From: Poronia punctata
Lineage: Eukaryota; Ascomycota; Sordariomycetes; Xylariales; Xylariaceae
Direction: 5' to 3'
DNA: 64,000 bases
Assembly: GCA_022579005.1 (NCBI GenBank)
Contig: MU401508.1
Location: forward strand, 1-64,000
Shown here: one piece after another, positions 24,688 through 35,940 of the stretch
How the letters are laid out: each line of letters opens with the position of its first letter
Numbering within the stretch: position 1 is the first letter of the stretch
Notes under the pieces: generated by a model
Databases searched by the model: none
Seen by the model: only the letters and a program-made list of their open reading frames with translations
Told to the model about the DNA's origin: nothing
Translations under genes and position numbers: made by a program

Positions 24688-26223
24688 TCATAAGGCGTGT
24701 TTCACAATCTCTTCATATACATCATCAGGTATCATTTTGATAATAGCCAATGCGTGGGCTTTTATCTGGTCGGCCTGTAAATTCGGAAAAGACCGTAGTA
24801 GCTTATTCGGACTTTGGCACAATGTCACATGTTAGTCAAGAGCTGCACCGGTTGCTTTCATGGGAAGATGTCAAAAGCTTTTACTTACTTTGGAGAACTG
24901 AGTAGCTCGTTGCGCATCATGATCAGCTGGGCCACAATACATAAGATATTCAAATGGGGTCCATAGGCAAAGAGGAAGTCCCACAGTCGCAACACCTCGG
25001 GTAAGGGAGGTGTACAGGCGCACAACGTCAGGACCGACGGAAAGGCGTAGATTTCGGCGGACAGCTTCTTAGACGTAAGATAGAAGCTTAGCTTAGTGTC
25101 CACAATGCCGAGCACCTTGTCTACGAGCACGAGTCCCCGGTGCACACCGTCCATAGCGCCTCGAATATAGCCCGGGCATTCTTTAACCAGGAGTTGATGG
25201 AATGCTACGAACGCCTCTGCTTCACTGCGGGCGGCATATAGAAAAGGGGCAGCGAGGACGTTCATGCCCTGCACGTAGGTTCCGGGCTCGGAAGGGTTCG
25301 ACTCGGACCCTTCTGTTGTCAGGGTCAAGGCACGATTACGACTTCTCGTGGCTGGTGATGTTGTTAGCCCTTGGGAGACATCGTCGCGGGAGGGGCTGCC
25401 TATAGCAGGCAGTGATTGTCGGCTACTGGGCGGACGACGTTCTTCTTTGGCGTCGTGAAGCTTCCAAGCTACAGCGTTAAGTAGCCGGATCAAGCTCGCC
25501 TCGCTAACGCGACGACGAAAGAGCGGATCGGTAGTCAAGGTGCGGAAAGTGTCGTTGCGTATTTTGGAATAAGCTGGAGAGGCGCCTCGATGAACAAGTT
25601 TGAGGTAATCGTCTGTCGTCAACATGGGCGCATCAAGCAGAATCAACCATATATATATCCGACTCGAAGACTAGTCGACACACCAAGTTAGTCAACAGCT
25701 GTTTGATTAAATAAACGGCCTATGAACTTGCCATGCCATCGCCGTCTGTTTTTATTCCCTGATCCAAAACCCTAAGGCGCATAGTCGCGAGAGCGCCATC
25801 CACGTCGTCATCAGGCGGGCCCTCCCTTATCAGGCGATCTAAGCTCAGTGAGTCGGCGGCAGAGGGGACCCTGCTTAATGCAGCGCGTTTCGCGCGTAGA
25901 GAGGTGGACGAACTCGCAGCGCGGATATTTTGAGGGGGCCCATTGATACTAGCGTCCGAGTTTGCCCTGTGTCTCTGTGGTGAACGGCTGAGGACCTGTC
26001 GGCGGGTGGGGGAGACGTCTCTCGAATGCAGGTCTCGAAGCTTTTGCTGTGTGAGTAAAGGCGAGGCGGTGCTCGACAATTTGGCGGCAGCACCTAGGTT
26101 ATGCGCAGATTGAAGCTTTCGGAGAGTTCTCTGTGTTCGCGGCGTGAGGGGAGCCTGGAAATCGACGGCGATGGAGGATGGCCGGACGAAGGAAGGAATC
26201 CCTTCCCTCGCTGGACTGGGCAT
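24688..26223 (-). CDS. bub2: Bub2/Cdc16-type TBC mitotic-exit GAP subunit
   Basis: The gene has exons 26223-25732, 25670-24889 and 24811-24688 and encodes 465 aa. The protein has a ~160-residue Ser/Arg-rich extension and then a TBC domain with both catalytic fingers: Arg207 in I-R-N-D-T-F-R and Gln298 in Y-V-Q-G-M-N. Diagnostic stretches E-I-Y-A-F-P-S-V-L-T-L-C-A-C-T-P-P-L and L-W-D-F-L-F-A-Y-G identify Bub2 (S. pombe Cdc16, A. nidulans ByrA). With Bfa1/Byr4 this protein forms the GAP for the Tem1/Spg1 GTPase at spindle pole bodies, restraining mitotic exit and septation. A Ser/Pro-rich insert (about 240-293) separates the fingers. Intron 1 appears to be GC-AG (25671-25731), joining G-D-G-M to S-S-S-R-I-Y-I-W. 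Intron 2 (24812-24888) is GTAAGT-AAG with a CTAAC branch site. The start is the first in-frame ATG. Confidence 0.92.
25671..25731 (-). other. Probable GC-AG intron of bub2
   Basis: The exon ends ...GGCATG and the intron begins GCAAGT, the standard 5' site of the minor GC-AG class. It ends ...TTGACTAAC (branch site) then CGACTAG. The phase-0 junction restores the conserved residues before I-L-L-D-A-P. The nearest GT (GTTCAT, two bases inside) would need a phase that no nearby AG provides. Confidence 0.78.
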
Positions 26224-26696
26224 GTTGTGATGGTTAGGAAATTATGTCTCGTGGGGGGCAGAAGGCGAGAGCAAAGCGGAGGAGGTTAATTCGTAGCGAC
26301 AAGCATCATGCTTGTAACTAGTAAACGACGGACAAAGGCTTCGTGATGGATTCACCATGTGGTTGGTGCTGTACGTGTACTCGTAGAAAAGACGAGGTTG
26401 GGTTGTAGGTGTGGACCCCTCAGCTGCACCTGCTGTCGTATGAGTACGTACTGTACCACTATGAAGCAGGTACCGTAGCCGAAAATAGAACTCGCGTCGT
26501 AGCGCGTCAGAGCGCGTTGTTTCACATGTTGGTCTAGTGCCAAGAGGTCTGGATAACACACTGAGATCTGTCAATCAATTGCATTTTGGGCCGATGCTAT
26601 CAGCCCAACCCATCATAACTGTCGGACTTTAACTAGAGGGAAAGTAGAGAAAAATGGAACCAGAATAACAGCCTCACAGACCATTCTAAACAAATG
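26224..26696. other. Upstream region of bub2
   Basis: This stretch separates the bub2 start from the candidate gene at 26697. The 110-codon minus-strand frame (26242-26574) has no recognisable content. One TACTCGTA motif occurs at 26378. It presumably contains the bub2 promoter. Confidence 0.4.
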
Positions 26697-27102
26697 TTAT
26701 ACAGGGTTATTGACGACTTCTGTTTGCACAGTGAGTGCATCCAAACAGCCTGAGGCCATATCAACATACTCCCTTACAAAAATATGCTCATTTAGTTAGC
26801 AGCATGCGAGCATATGCTATAAACGTCTACTTACGTCTTCTGGCGCCCCAAATTCGGATGCGGACAGCATATTAAGAGCCACTTGGTTCAGGGAGAGCAA
26901 GGCAGAACTTGGTTGGGTATTCCATACAGGACAACCATTGTCTTTGCGGGACTAATAGAACAGCCGATGGTTACCAACGAAAGAGGATGTACCAACCCCG
27001 AGCTAGGCTTCTAAATGTCAGTAGGAATACGCGGTTAACGAGAAATATCTCCAGCATTCTCAGGCTGCTTATCCCAAAAGTGCCAATGTTCTCAATAGCT
27101 TC
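26697..27102 (-). CDS. Candidate small gene or gene fragment, unidentified
   Basis: Three exon-like pieces join in phase on the minus strand: 27102-26997, 26941-26835 and 26768-26697, ending in TAA. They give about 94 residues, including I-G-T-F-G-I-S-S-L-R-M-L-E-I-F and A-L-N-M-L-S-A-S-E-F-G-A-P-E-D, ending V-V-N-N-P-V. The first piece follows a pyrimidine tract plus TATAG. Introns begin GTTGGT and GTAAGT, and the second carries CTAAC. I found no convincing first exon; a 69-codon frame starting with ATG at 27437 is the best upstream candidate but does not join simply. No known domain is recognised. It may be a short real gene, the C-terminus of a decayed gene, or chance. Confidence 0.42.
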
Positions 27103-27970
27103 CTATAAGCAAAGGAATAATAGCACCGCAACTGCTAAGATGAGTTGACCATCGGCAAGCTAGACCAGCCGCACGTGGTGTCTCAAGTGCCCCTTTTGAC
27201 CTTTCGCCTTCCCGAGTTGTATCTCTGTTAGGTCGAGTCAGCTTCACGCATCTGCGCCGCGGAGAAAGGCAGACAGGACGCCACGGCTTTTGACGACGTT
27301 AGGTCGCTTTTTTTAACCACTTTTGTGATGAGCCTAACCTCTCCTGAGTCCAAAGATTTGAGAGAGGGGGGGGCAGTACGAGTAGACTTGGTACGCCTTT
27401 CAGCTCGCCGATCTCCAATTTTGTAATGAGAAAGCATACCTAGCTAAAACTAGATGCTTCTATTACGTAGCATACGCATAGTATACGCACGTCTTGCTAC
27501 CGAGTAGCCGTAAGTGCTGAGGGATGCTGAAGATGGTGGTATCAGACATTAAGCACAAATTATAGCAGTCATCCGTCGGATGTTGAGATATATTCCGATA
27601 ATACAAGATCCGAAAACCGAGCATCATCGATGGTATACTGGCAGAAAGTCTGGGCGCGCGTCCCAACCAACTGGTAATAACACCTTATTAGTTTAACGGT
27701 TTGTGGCCTATGCCAAGAGTACGGCGGCGGCCCAGGTCCCAAGGGACTGGGACTCAGGCGCTCAGGTCAGGGAGACTCGCCAGCGGCGGCTCGTGGGGAG
27801 AGAGATCTCGTCACACACAAGTTCGGATTGGTGGCTTGGCTGTGTTGATCACACCTAGATCGTAGTGATCATGTTGATATGAGCGAAAATTTGCTCAAGG
27901 ACAAAAAGAAAAAGAAAAGATTTTGCCCAGCCGGTCTGGCCTAGATTCGCATTTTCGGAGATTATCGCGG
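27103..27970. other. Gap between two candidate minus-strand genes
   Basis: The stretch includes a 69-codon minus-strand frame starting at 27437 (basic, Lys/Arg/Ser-rich), which could be a first exon for the candidate at 26697-27102. One TACTCGTA motif occurs at 27377 (reverse). Nothing else is recognisable. Confidence 0.35.
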
Positions 27971-28432
27971 CTATTTCTTCAGAAAGTTTGCCATGTACGC
28001 GCCGTAGCCGGAGCGTTCATTGGGAAAACGTGGCAGACGTGGTATTCCAAGTCCCTCAGTGGCCTTGTGCAGTTCTTCTCAAAGTGAGACTACGTGTGAT
28101 AGGTAATATGTACCTAGTCTGCTCGGGATATGCACAATGATGAATTCCACAAGCGCTTGGTAAAGTCTGGGATTGGTCTGGATGTCTGGGTCAATGCAGA
28201 TGTAACACTGCTCGCGTGGAACCCAGATCTCCTCCGGTGCCCAGACACGCCAGTATATATTTTCAAACCTAGCAGGTATCTACGGGGCAGTCGGTACCTA
28301 CTCCTTTGCAACCAGCCTTAGTCCTTCTTGTAGTACCTAATAAGTGGACGATACCTCGGAGTAACACAGCTTTTCATTCTAGAATGTCTCAAGCATACAC
28401 AGATCTAGACTACAGTGTGTGCATCACTCACT
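27971..28432 (-). CDS. Candidate multi-exon gene or relic, C-terminal part
   Basis: On the minus strand the piece 28279-28114 encodes 55 residues of protein-like composition (I-Y-W-R-V-W-A-P-E-E-I-W-V-P, then C-Y-I-C-I-D-P-D-I-Q). It can join across a very short 36-nt intron to 28077-27971, which ends ...G-Y-G-A-Y-M-A-N-F-L-K-K and TAG. Upstream, a frame ending at 28432 in ...Y-L-R-A-T-S-T runs into a good GTGAGT donor, and CCCCGTAG at 28280 is a matching phase-0 acceptor (152-nt intron). Still further up (28440-28800) two frames compete, one interrupted by a single TAG, so I cannot fix the N-terminus. I recognise no family. It could be an intact small gene or a decaying one. Confidence 0.4.
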
Positions 28433-30835
28433 GTCGAAGTAGCACGCAGATACCGGCAGTACTTCGTACGATTTTGTATAAGTTCTGCTATAAGGGCGCC
28501 TTGGCAGCCAAGACGAGCGCATCGGCACCCCACATTGATGGTAGGTATTGCTCGGAGCTCGATTTTTGGTTGTTTAAAAACACGTACATCATCGGCAGAT
28601 CCTTTACCGTCACAGGAATTTCTCCGGTATTGGCTTCATTTCCTCGTATTTTACGCTTTTGATTACGGGCCGTAAGTTCGCCAAACTTTGGTGGTGAAAA
28701 ACGCCATGATAAAGGGGTTTTCCCCTTCTCTTGGGGGGATTTCTGTAATATGTCCACTTGATGCCACAACGGGGTACATTCGGCCTGGGCAACACGAAAA
28801 TCTAGACTTCACACTTTCGATGTCAAGTTCCCCTTGGCGTGATGACTAATTAGCAGCGGAGTAATGGCATCAACTTAAGCCTCAATCACACCATCGACGC
28901 TTGGATCAAGTCTCCGCTACCGGGTGAAGCTAATTGGCTACTGTTTGCTGCACATTGCCCAATACGGAAAGGATTCCTTTGGAGACTAGGGCAGGGGCGA
29001 TCTTCACGGACAGTTCGAGCGGGACTCTCAGTCTCTCACTACGAGTAGAAAGCGCCATCTCTGAGCCTTTACCCTTGGCTTATGGCTGCTCAGGTCGGGG
29101 TTGTGTATAACCTACCTACCTACACATATACATATCACCGGTGGACCTTGTACTATGTAATGTGGTGTTTCGGTAAACTTGGATAGGGTACAGGACAGAG
29201 CTTGAGGGCCCAACCATCTACTATGCCCCTGGGATATTCCGATTTTATCAGGAACAGAGGTGCCTGATGGAACTTTTGCATCGAAAACTCAAGCGACCCT
29301 TACAAGTACGATTACACCCTAACTTTACGCTAAGTTACCGGGAGACTACCGAAGCTACTCGTAGTCTAACCCACAGAGATATTTGTTTATACTCGTACTG
29401 AGAACCTAGGTACTTCTTAGTGCCTTGCTTGGCACAGTAAGTCGTCGACGATACCGGTGACGTTCGACTCGCGAAAACATCCTGGATAGCATAGCGCGCA
29501 CCCACGCCCACCCTCTAGCTAGCGCTAGCGCACAGGTAGCAGGGGCAGACTGCTCAACGAGTGTCTTCGGACGACGTGACGCCTATCCTTCGCCGAAAAC
29601 TCATCTTTAGCCCTTTTTCTCCCACTCGACGGACCTAGATGCCTACAATCTCGTAGATACTATCTAGGGAAGGTATTTGGTAATGCCGTTTAACAGAGAC
29701 CTTCGAGATCAATGTGAGTAAGCAGACCGCCCCGCTAGACCATGAATGGCAAGGAGTCGATGGCGCCATAGGGGGGGTTTCACGCCCCAATCCACCTTGA
29801 GAGAGGAGCCAATCTGGTGACATGTTCGATATTGCTTGATATGGAGGTCCCTGGGCTGCCTGACACGCCTGGGCATCTGTGTGCCCTGCCTGGAGATGTA
29901 CGATCCGTATGCTGCAAGTATGCCTATACTTGAACCCTAGCTGATCCTTTCATCATCTTCATAGACCAAGTACTAGGTTAAAGACCCATTATAGGTACCT
30001 CCTATCCTTCCCGGTATCCACAGGAGGACCTACCCACGTTCTCCTTCTGTGGTCATCCCGCACCCTTCCACCCTGTCCGTGGCCATCTTTGCATATCGAT
30101 CCGTGGTAAATATTAGTCGTCTTATTCCCATCTACAACCTAGTTCTATACGCTCTGTCTCCTTATATGTATATTACATCCCGCCCTATCACATCTGGTAA
30201 CCCTGCATAAGACATCTCCGGATCCCCTACGCACCCATCTCCATATTCTCTTCAGCCATATTCATCTTTCAGCCCGGACTCAGCTCTATACTCTAGAGGT
30301 AATAGTTCGCTACGAGCCCTGCATATACCCTGGCACGCAACACCTCTAGGTTAGTGTGTTTCTCGAGGGGGACAAGGGTTCGATAATTTGACTCCTCTCC
30401 ATCTCACGCGGATCACTCGTGACGCTTTTTCAGCGTAGGCCTTGCGGTTGTTTCCTCGACTCGGCCGAGTAGAATCTGAGAGAGTCGTCTTCCAGTATAT
30501 ATATCGAAGACTTCGTCAATCCGCCAACAATTTCGACTTTTGTTACAATGTTGCGGCTGTCTCTCGCTTGAAGGATTCCGGACTACTACGTTGGAGACCT
30601 GCCCTTGAGCACGTCACTTCCCTGGAAGCTTTCGTCGACCAACCAGACGCAATCTTGGCACTCGGAGACACCTGATTTGATTTAATTCCATAACCATTTC
30701 ATAGGACTGGAAAAGCGGTACAAAGCCCTCGACTCGCCTCGTCTCGGCTTGTCCGCCTTGTTTTCCCCGTCTCTCGTCAATCTTGGACTGCGACCGCAAT
30801 CGTCTACTATCTGGTAGAGATTTGCCCATATCAAC
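28433..30835. other. Intergenic with sulfate permease promoter
   Basis: Up to about 28800 there are minus-strand coding-like frames that may belong to the candidate at 27971-28432. The rest is non-coding, with TACTCGTA motifs at 29356 and 29390 and a CYS3-type palindrome at 29760. From about 30000 onward it is pyrimidine-rich and should hold the permease promoter and leader. The small frame at 30442-30675 is probably leader sequence; a spliced leader is possible. Confidence 0.5.
29760..29769. promoter_or_regulatory. CYS3-consensus palindrome upstream of sulfate permease
   Basis: ATGGCGCCAT fits the Neurospora CYS3 bZIP binding consensus ATGRYRYCAT at every position and is a perfect palindrome. 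It lies about 1.07 kb upstream of the permease ATG; CYS3 sites in the Neurospora cys-14 promoter also include distal ones. About one match per 64 kb is expected by chance, and I found no second site nearby, so this is suggestive only. Confidence 0.4.
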
Positions 30836-33569
30836 ATGCCTTCCAGAAGGCAAGTCAGCCATGGGCTGGCCAAGGTTCTCGGCATCAAATTAGATGAACC
30901 CGAGACTCATAGGATCACCGGGGGCGAATCCGTCCTGTCCGTCCAGACGGCCGACTCCTTTTTCGAGGAACCGCCTACGGTCAAAGAAGTCCTGGTCGGA
31001 ATAGTGCCGACGAGGAAGAATGTATACGACTACTTGCTTTCGCTGTTCCCCTTTCTCTCCTGGATCACATTTTACAACGTCCAATGGCTTATCGGTGATC
31101 TCGTTGCTGGTAGGTCTCTCATTCCCCTACTATCTGATTTCCAGCCGCGCTGTGCTTTGCTAACAAACCTCAGGTATAACGATAGGAGCTGTAGTGGTGC
31201 CTCAGGGCATGGCATATGCCGATCTTGCCGGGCTCCCTGTAGAGTTCGGTCTATACTCGTCCTTTGTCGGCGTTATCATCTATTGGTTCTTTGCAACCTC
31301 GAAAGATATCACCATCGGTGTATGTGCTATTATTCTCCTAACCTATTCGGTTGTCTCCCGCGCGCTTTTCCATCTCACATGCTAACCTAACACGATGATA
31401 CTAGCCTGTAGCCGTCCTCTCAACTGTTACTGGCACGGTCGTGGACAATGTAGCCAACAAGTACCCGGAATACGAGGATGTGCCATGGGTGACAGCCTCG
31501 GCACTCGCCGTCATCTGTGGCGCCATCGTGCTATTCCTCGGCCTGGCGCGACTTGGCTGGATCGTCGAGTTGATCCCCATGGTCTCGCTCGCAGCTTTCA
31601 TGACGGGTTCGGCCATCTCCATCGCTTCTGGTCAGGTGGCCACGCTTATGGGTATTCCTAAAGTCAACAGCAGAGACGCGACGTACCTCGTCATCATCAA
31701 TACCCTTAAAGGCCTGCCTAACACGAAACTGGATGCGGCAATGGGTCTTACCTCCCTCTTCATGCTCTACCTGATCCGTTCCGTCTGCAGCTTGTTGGCC
31801 AAGAAGTACCCGAGCCGTGAGAAGCTGTACTTCTTCCTGAACACGCTTAGATCCGTCTTTGTGATTTTGCTGTATACTTTGATCAGTTGGCTAGTGAACA
31901 TGCACCGACGGAGTGACCCGGCTTTCAAGATCCTTGGTGAAGTGCCGCGTGGTAAGCCAACAAACCCCTGCTCCGCGAGGACAGCAGCAACATTGAGCTA
32001 ACGAAGAGACCAGGCTTTACACATGCCGCCGTGCCTACCGTCACGACGGAGATCATCAGCACGTTTGCCAGCGAAATCCCGGCGACCGTCATCGTGCTTC
32101 TCATCGAACACATTGCTATTTCCAAGTCTTTTGGCCGAGTTAACAACTACCGAATCAACCCATCTCAGGAGATGGTTGCCATCGGTGTAACCAACGTCAT
32201 CGGACCTTTCCTCGGAGGCTATCCGGCCACGGGCTCTTTCAGCCGAACAGCCATCAAATCGAAGGCTGGCGTCAGGACCCCTTTCGCTGGTGTGATTACC
32301 GGCGTGGTCGTCCTCCTGGCTATTTACGCGCTCACGGCTGTATTCTTCTACATTCCCAAAGCCGCGCTTGCTGGCGTCATCATCCATGCCGTCGGCGACC
32401 TTATCACTCCTCCAAATACCGTCTATCAATTCTGGCGTGTTTCGCCTCTCGAGCCCATCATTTTCTTCATCGGTGTTATTGTGACCGTCTTCACGACGAT
32501 CGAGATTGGCATCTACACGACCATCGTCATCTCGTTCGCTGTTTTCATCGTACGCAATCTAAAATCAAAGGGCTCGTTCCTGGGTAAAGTACAGGTGCAC
32601 TCTGTCGTCGGTGATCGTGTCCTCAGGGGCGGTGGCGGTGGTAGTGGCCACGTCGACGAGCATATCCCCGGCGAATACGGCACTTTCAGTGACAACAATT
32701 CCGATCCGGCCTTTTCCGCCGTTGCCACACGCAACGTATTCCTTCCCATCGACCACCGCGACGGCTCGAACCCTGGCGTCGAATTATCCAGCCCGTACCC
32801 GGGCATCTTCATATACCGCTTCTCCGAACTTCTCAACTATCCTAGCGCGAGCCACACACTCGAATATCTGGTCGAATACGTATTCGAGCACACGAGGCCC
32901 ACAACATCCAATATGTACAAACGGCCCGGTGACAGACCCTGGAATGATCCGGGCCCGAAAAAGGGGCGGGAGAAAGACTTATCCCACCTCCCCACTCTCA
33001 AGGCCGTCATCCTCGACTTCAGCGCCGTCAATAACGTCGACGTCACCTCGACACAGATGCTAATCGACATCCGCAACCAACTCGACAGATACACGGCACC
33101 AGACGTCGTGGACTGGCACATAGCCTGCATCAACAACCGATGGACGAAGCGCGCCCTCGTATCGGCCGGCTTCGGCTATCCCACCATCCGCGAAGACGGT
33201 ACACACACACGGTGGAAATCCATCTTCAGCATCGCCGAGATCGGCGGTTCCGAATCCGCCGCCGCCGTCGCCGAGCGCGCCGCCAACGAGAAGGAAGTCG
33301 TCTTGTCACAGACCGCGGCACAGGATATCGAGGCGGCCAAGAGGAACGACCCGATCCATCGCGCTTCCACAAGTTCGGCCTCGGATTCCGTCGGCAAGAC
33401 CAAGGCCCGCGAACTCAATCGTCTGCGCACCGTGCGCAAGGCCGTCGTGCACGGCGTGAACAGACCATTGTTCCACGTCGATCTCACGAGCGCGTTGACG
33501 AGCGCCATCGCCAATGTCGAGGCTAGGAGGGAACTAGAAGGCCAGCGCAGCATTGCAAGCAGCTCATAG
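30836..33569 (+). CDS. SulP-family sulfate permease with STAS domain
   Basis: The gene has exons 30836-31109, 31174-31319, 31405-31951 and 32014-33569 and encodes 840 aa. The three introns carry GCTAAC branch sites and join in phases 1, 0 and 1. The SLC26/SulP signature is visible in P-Q-G-M-A-Y-A-D-L-A-G-L-P, F-G-L-Y-S-S-F and D-I-T-I-G-P-V-A-V-L-S. A hydrophobic transporter core spans about residues 70-540. A Gly/Ser-rich linker and a C-terminal STAS domain follow (about 585-760, with L-K-A-V-I-L-D-F-S-A-V-N-N-V-D). The length and STAS domain match plasma-membrane sulfate/H+ symporters such as yeast Sul1/Sul2 and Neurospora CYS-13/CYS-14. Fungi usually carry two, so I give no symbol. Expected regulation is by sulfur limitation through a CYS3/MetR bZIP factor. 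The nearest upstream in-frame context supports ATG 30836. Confidence 0.95.
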
Positions 33570-34533
33570 ACATTTTATATTATTATTATCATTTTTTCCC
33601 TCTCAGCGCCGAAAGATAAAGTAAAGAGGTGTTCCGTATCGATACGCGGGATAGGTATGATCGATGTATATACATGTACTTGCCCATTTTCCCGGCCGGG
33701 GGGGCATTTGTCACGAGCAAAGTTGGATAGAAGGGTGACGTTATTTGGTTTGGGTCAGGGTCCGGTTGTTCAGGGGGGCCGTTCTTTGTCCTTTTGGCAT
33801 TATTTTTCTCATATATACCCATCATAGGATTATAAAGTCCGTTTTGAATGCAACCTACCTACATATTCATATCACTACGTATAGGTAGTACTGGATGTCT
33901 TAAACTGGAGTATCGCATTCCTGAGAAGCAGGAAGAGAGGAGATAAATATAACTGATTGCACCCCGCGCTGCATAAAGTTTTATTTAGTAAGTACCTTAG
34001 TACGTACCCTGTGCTGTGCAACGTATCTTCACAGATACTCTAGTCTAAGACATCCCGTGGGACAAGACATGGACAGATACATTTTCACACACTCCTTTGA
34101 GAAACTACAAACAGGTACCTTAGGTAAGTAGCCAAGTAGCTGAACTAGGTAAAAGATGTTTGTTTGCACTGGGAAACACGCTAGTAATATCTATCTATCT
34201 CTTTCTTTCCACTCTCTCTTGCTATGTGCAAGCAAAAAAGCGTGGATCTGTCAATATTTCCCAGAGCAGGCAGTAGCCGTATCACAACATCTATGAAAAA
34301 CGCGAAGAAACCCCTTTTAACGCCTGGAACCATTTCCTTTGTCCACCTTTTTTTCGCCCGAAGGCTAGAGCCATGCCATTGTCTGTGAGCCTTTCTTCCT
34401 TTCAAAGGCCAGTAGACTATACACAATCGGATTACATGTGTGCAAATGTGTGTGTGTTTGTGCGGCTGTAACGCCACGAAACAACCATCATAGCAATAAC
34501 GGAGGAGTGTTATACTGGGCCCAAGCAAATACC
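33570..34533. other. Convergent intergenic between permease and La gene
   Basis: This stretch holds the 3' flanks of two convergent genes. No coding region is supported; the 118-codon minus-strand frame at 34181-34537 is low in complexity and overlaps the La stop codon. Simple CTTTCTTTCC and TGTGTGTG stretches occur. Confidence 0.5.
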
Positions 34534-35940
34534 TCACGTGCTTGCCGATGTCTCCGGCTTGGCATCGACCTTCTTGACAGGGGGCTCCCCAGTAGAACCA
34601 TCGGCCTCTCTCGCGCGTTTACCATTAGTTTCGCCCGATTTGGTTTTGCTTTCTTCTAGAATCTTGGCCCCCTCCTTACTGACGTTGATTCTGGGCCGTC
34701 CATCGGCCGCCGGCTTGGCGCCGTTCTCTTTGTCGCCGTCGGTACGGTTGTCACGTCCATCACGTCCGCCGCGGTTATTACCGCGGCCTCGGCCACGGCC
34801 CCGACCACGCTGGTTATTGTTTCGGCGGTCGCTGAAGCCGTTCTTCTGGTCCTGCTCACGACGGTTCTTCCAGTCGCTCTTGTCCCCTCCCCGGTCGTTC
34901 CCTCGGAAGTTGCCACGGCCACCGCGTCCGCGACCGAACTTACGGGGACCACTAAGGGGGATCTTGCCATCACGGATGGCCTCCGTCTTTTGTTGCATAT
35001 AATCCACCTTCCACATGATCAACAGAGGGTGTCCTTTCCACTGTGGCGCGGGGTCCAACGCCATAAACTTATCGGCAGTCTCCTTATCAGACCATTCCAC
35101 AAAGACTGAGCCCTTGAACACCTTTTCCGGGCCATCTGCTCGTCGGAGGCGAACAGAATCGAACTGCCCGTATTGTGCGAAGAACGCCTCGATATCGAAT
35201 TGTGTAGATGAAGTTTCGTCGCCGAAACCCTTGACGTAGATACTACGCTCCTCTCGCTTATTTCGCTTGTTCATATCCACGGCGTTCTTTCGGCGGATAG
35301 TCTCTTCACCCTCGGCTCCTTCGATGACGAAGAAGTTGCATGCCTTGAGAGCCTTGACAACAGCCTCGTATGGCTTGAAGCGCCTCATGCGGGAAAAGCC
35401 ATGTATCAGCTTGAGCGGAATAGCTTTGTTCTCCTCGCCGCCGATCTGTTCCCAGAGGAACTTGTCATCGGGGAGATTGCTATCTCCAAAGTAAAACTCT
35501 GCCTACAAGGAAAAATAGTTGGTTAAGACTAGCCAGAGCTTTGTGCTGTAATGCAAAGGGAAGCTTACCTGTTTGCGGATCTCGCGTGGATCATCGGTCT
35601 CCGGCAGCGAAGACGGATCGGACTTAACAAATTTCTTCTGTTGATTTCGGCCAGAGACTCGGAGCATCCCTTCGGGAGGATTAAAGATGGAAGGCTTGCC
35701 ATCATTGGTAGCTGCACTATCTTCAGCTTCCTGCTTCTCGGTGCCAGTCTCTTCCGTCGCAGGCTTGCTGATAGCTTCTGTGTTGGTAGGCTCCGCAGAA
35801 GGCTTCTCTTCTGTTGCGGTCTCGGCGGTCACTGACGTCTCGGCATTGGCGTCAGAGCCTTCAGCCTTGTCGCCAGCGACTTCAGCGACAGGAGGATTTT
35901 GGACCTCGGTGGGTTGGGGTTCGGTCGCGGCGTCCGCCAT
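34534..35940 (-). CDS. La-motif RNA-binding protein (Lhp1/Sla1-like)
   Basis: The gene has exons 35940-35569 and 35502-34534 and encodes 446 aa. The 66-nt phase-0 intron has donor GTAAGC and acceptor TTGTAG. The N-terminal ~85 residues are acidic and rich in Ala, Glu and Thr. The La motif follows (about 108-200) with A-E-F-Y-F-G-D-S-N-L-P-D-D-K-F-L. Next is an RRM (about 210-290; S-I-Y-V-K-G-F and G-S-V-F-V-E-W). RGG/RGRG repeats (about 313-375) and a Lys-rich tail that looks like a nuclear localisation signal complete it. La proteins bind the 3' oligo-U ends of new RNA polymerase III transcripts and aid tRNA processing. Yeast Lhp1 (275 aa) and S. pombe Sla1 (298 aa) lack so long an RGG tail, but filamentous fungal homologues are longer. 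The intron falls inside the La motif. Confidence 0.93.

Noticed and set aside
30442..30675. 77-codon frame just upstream of the sulfate permease
   Set aside because: It has no recognisable content and is more likely leader sequence.
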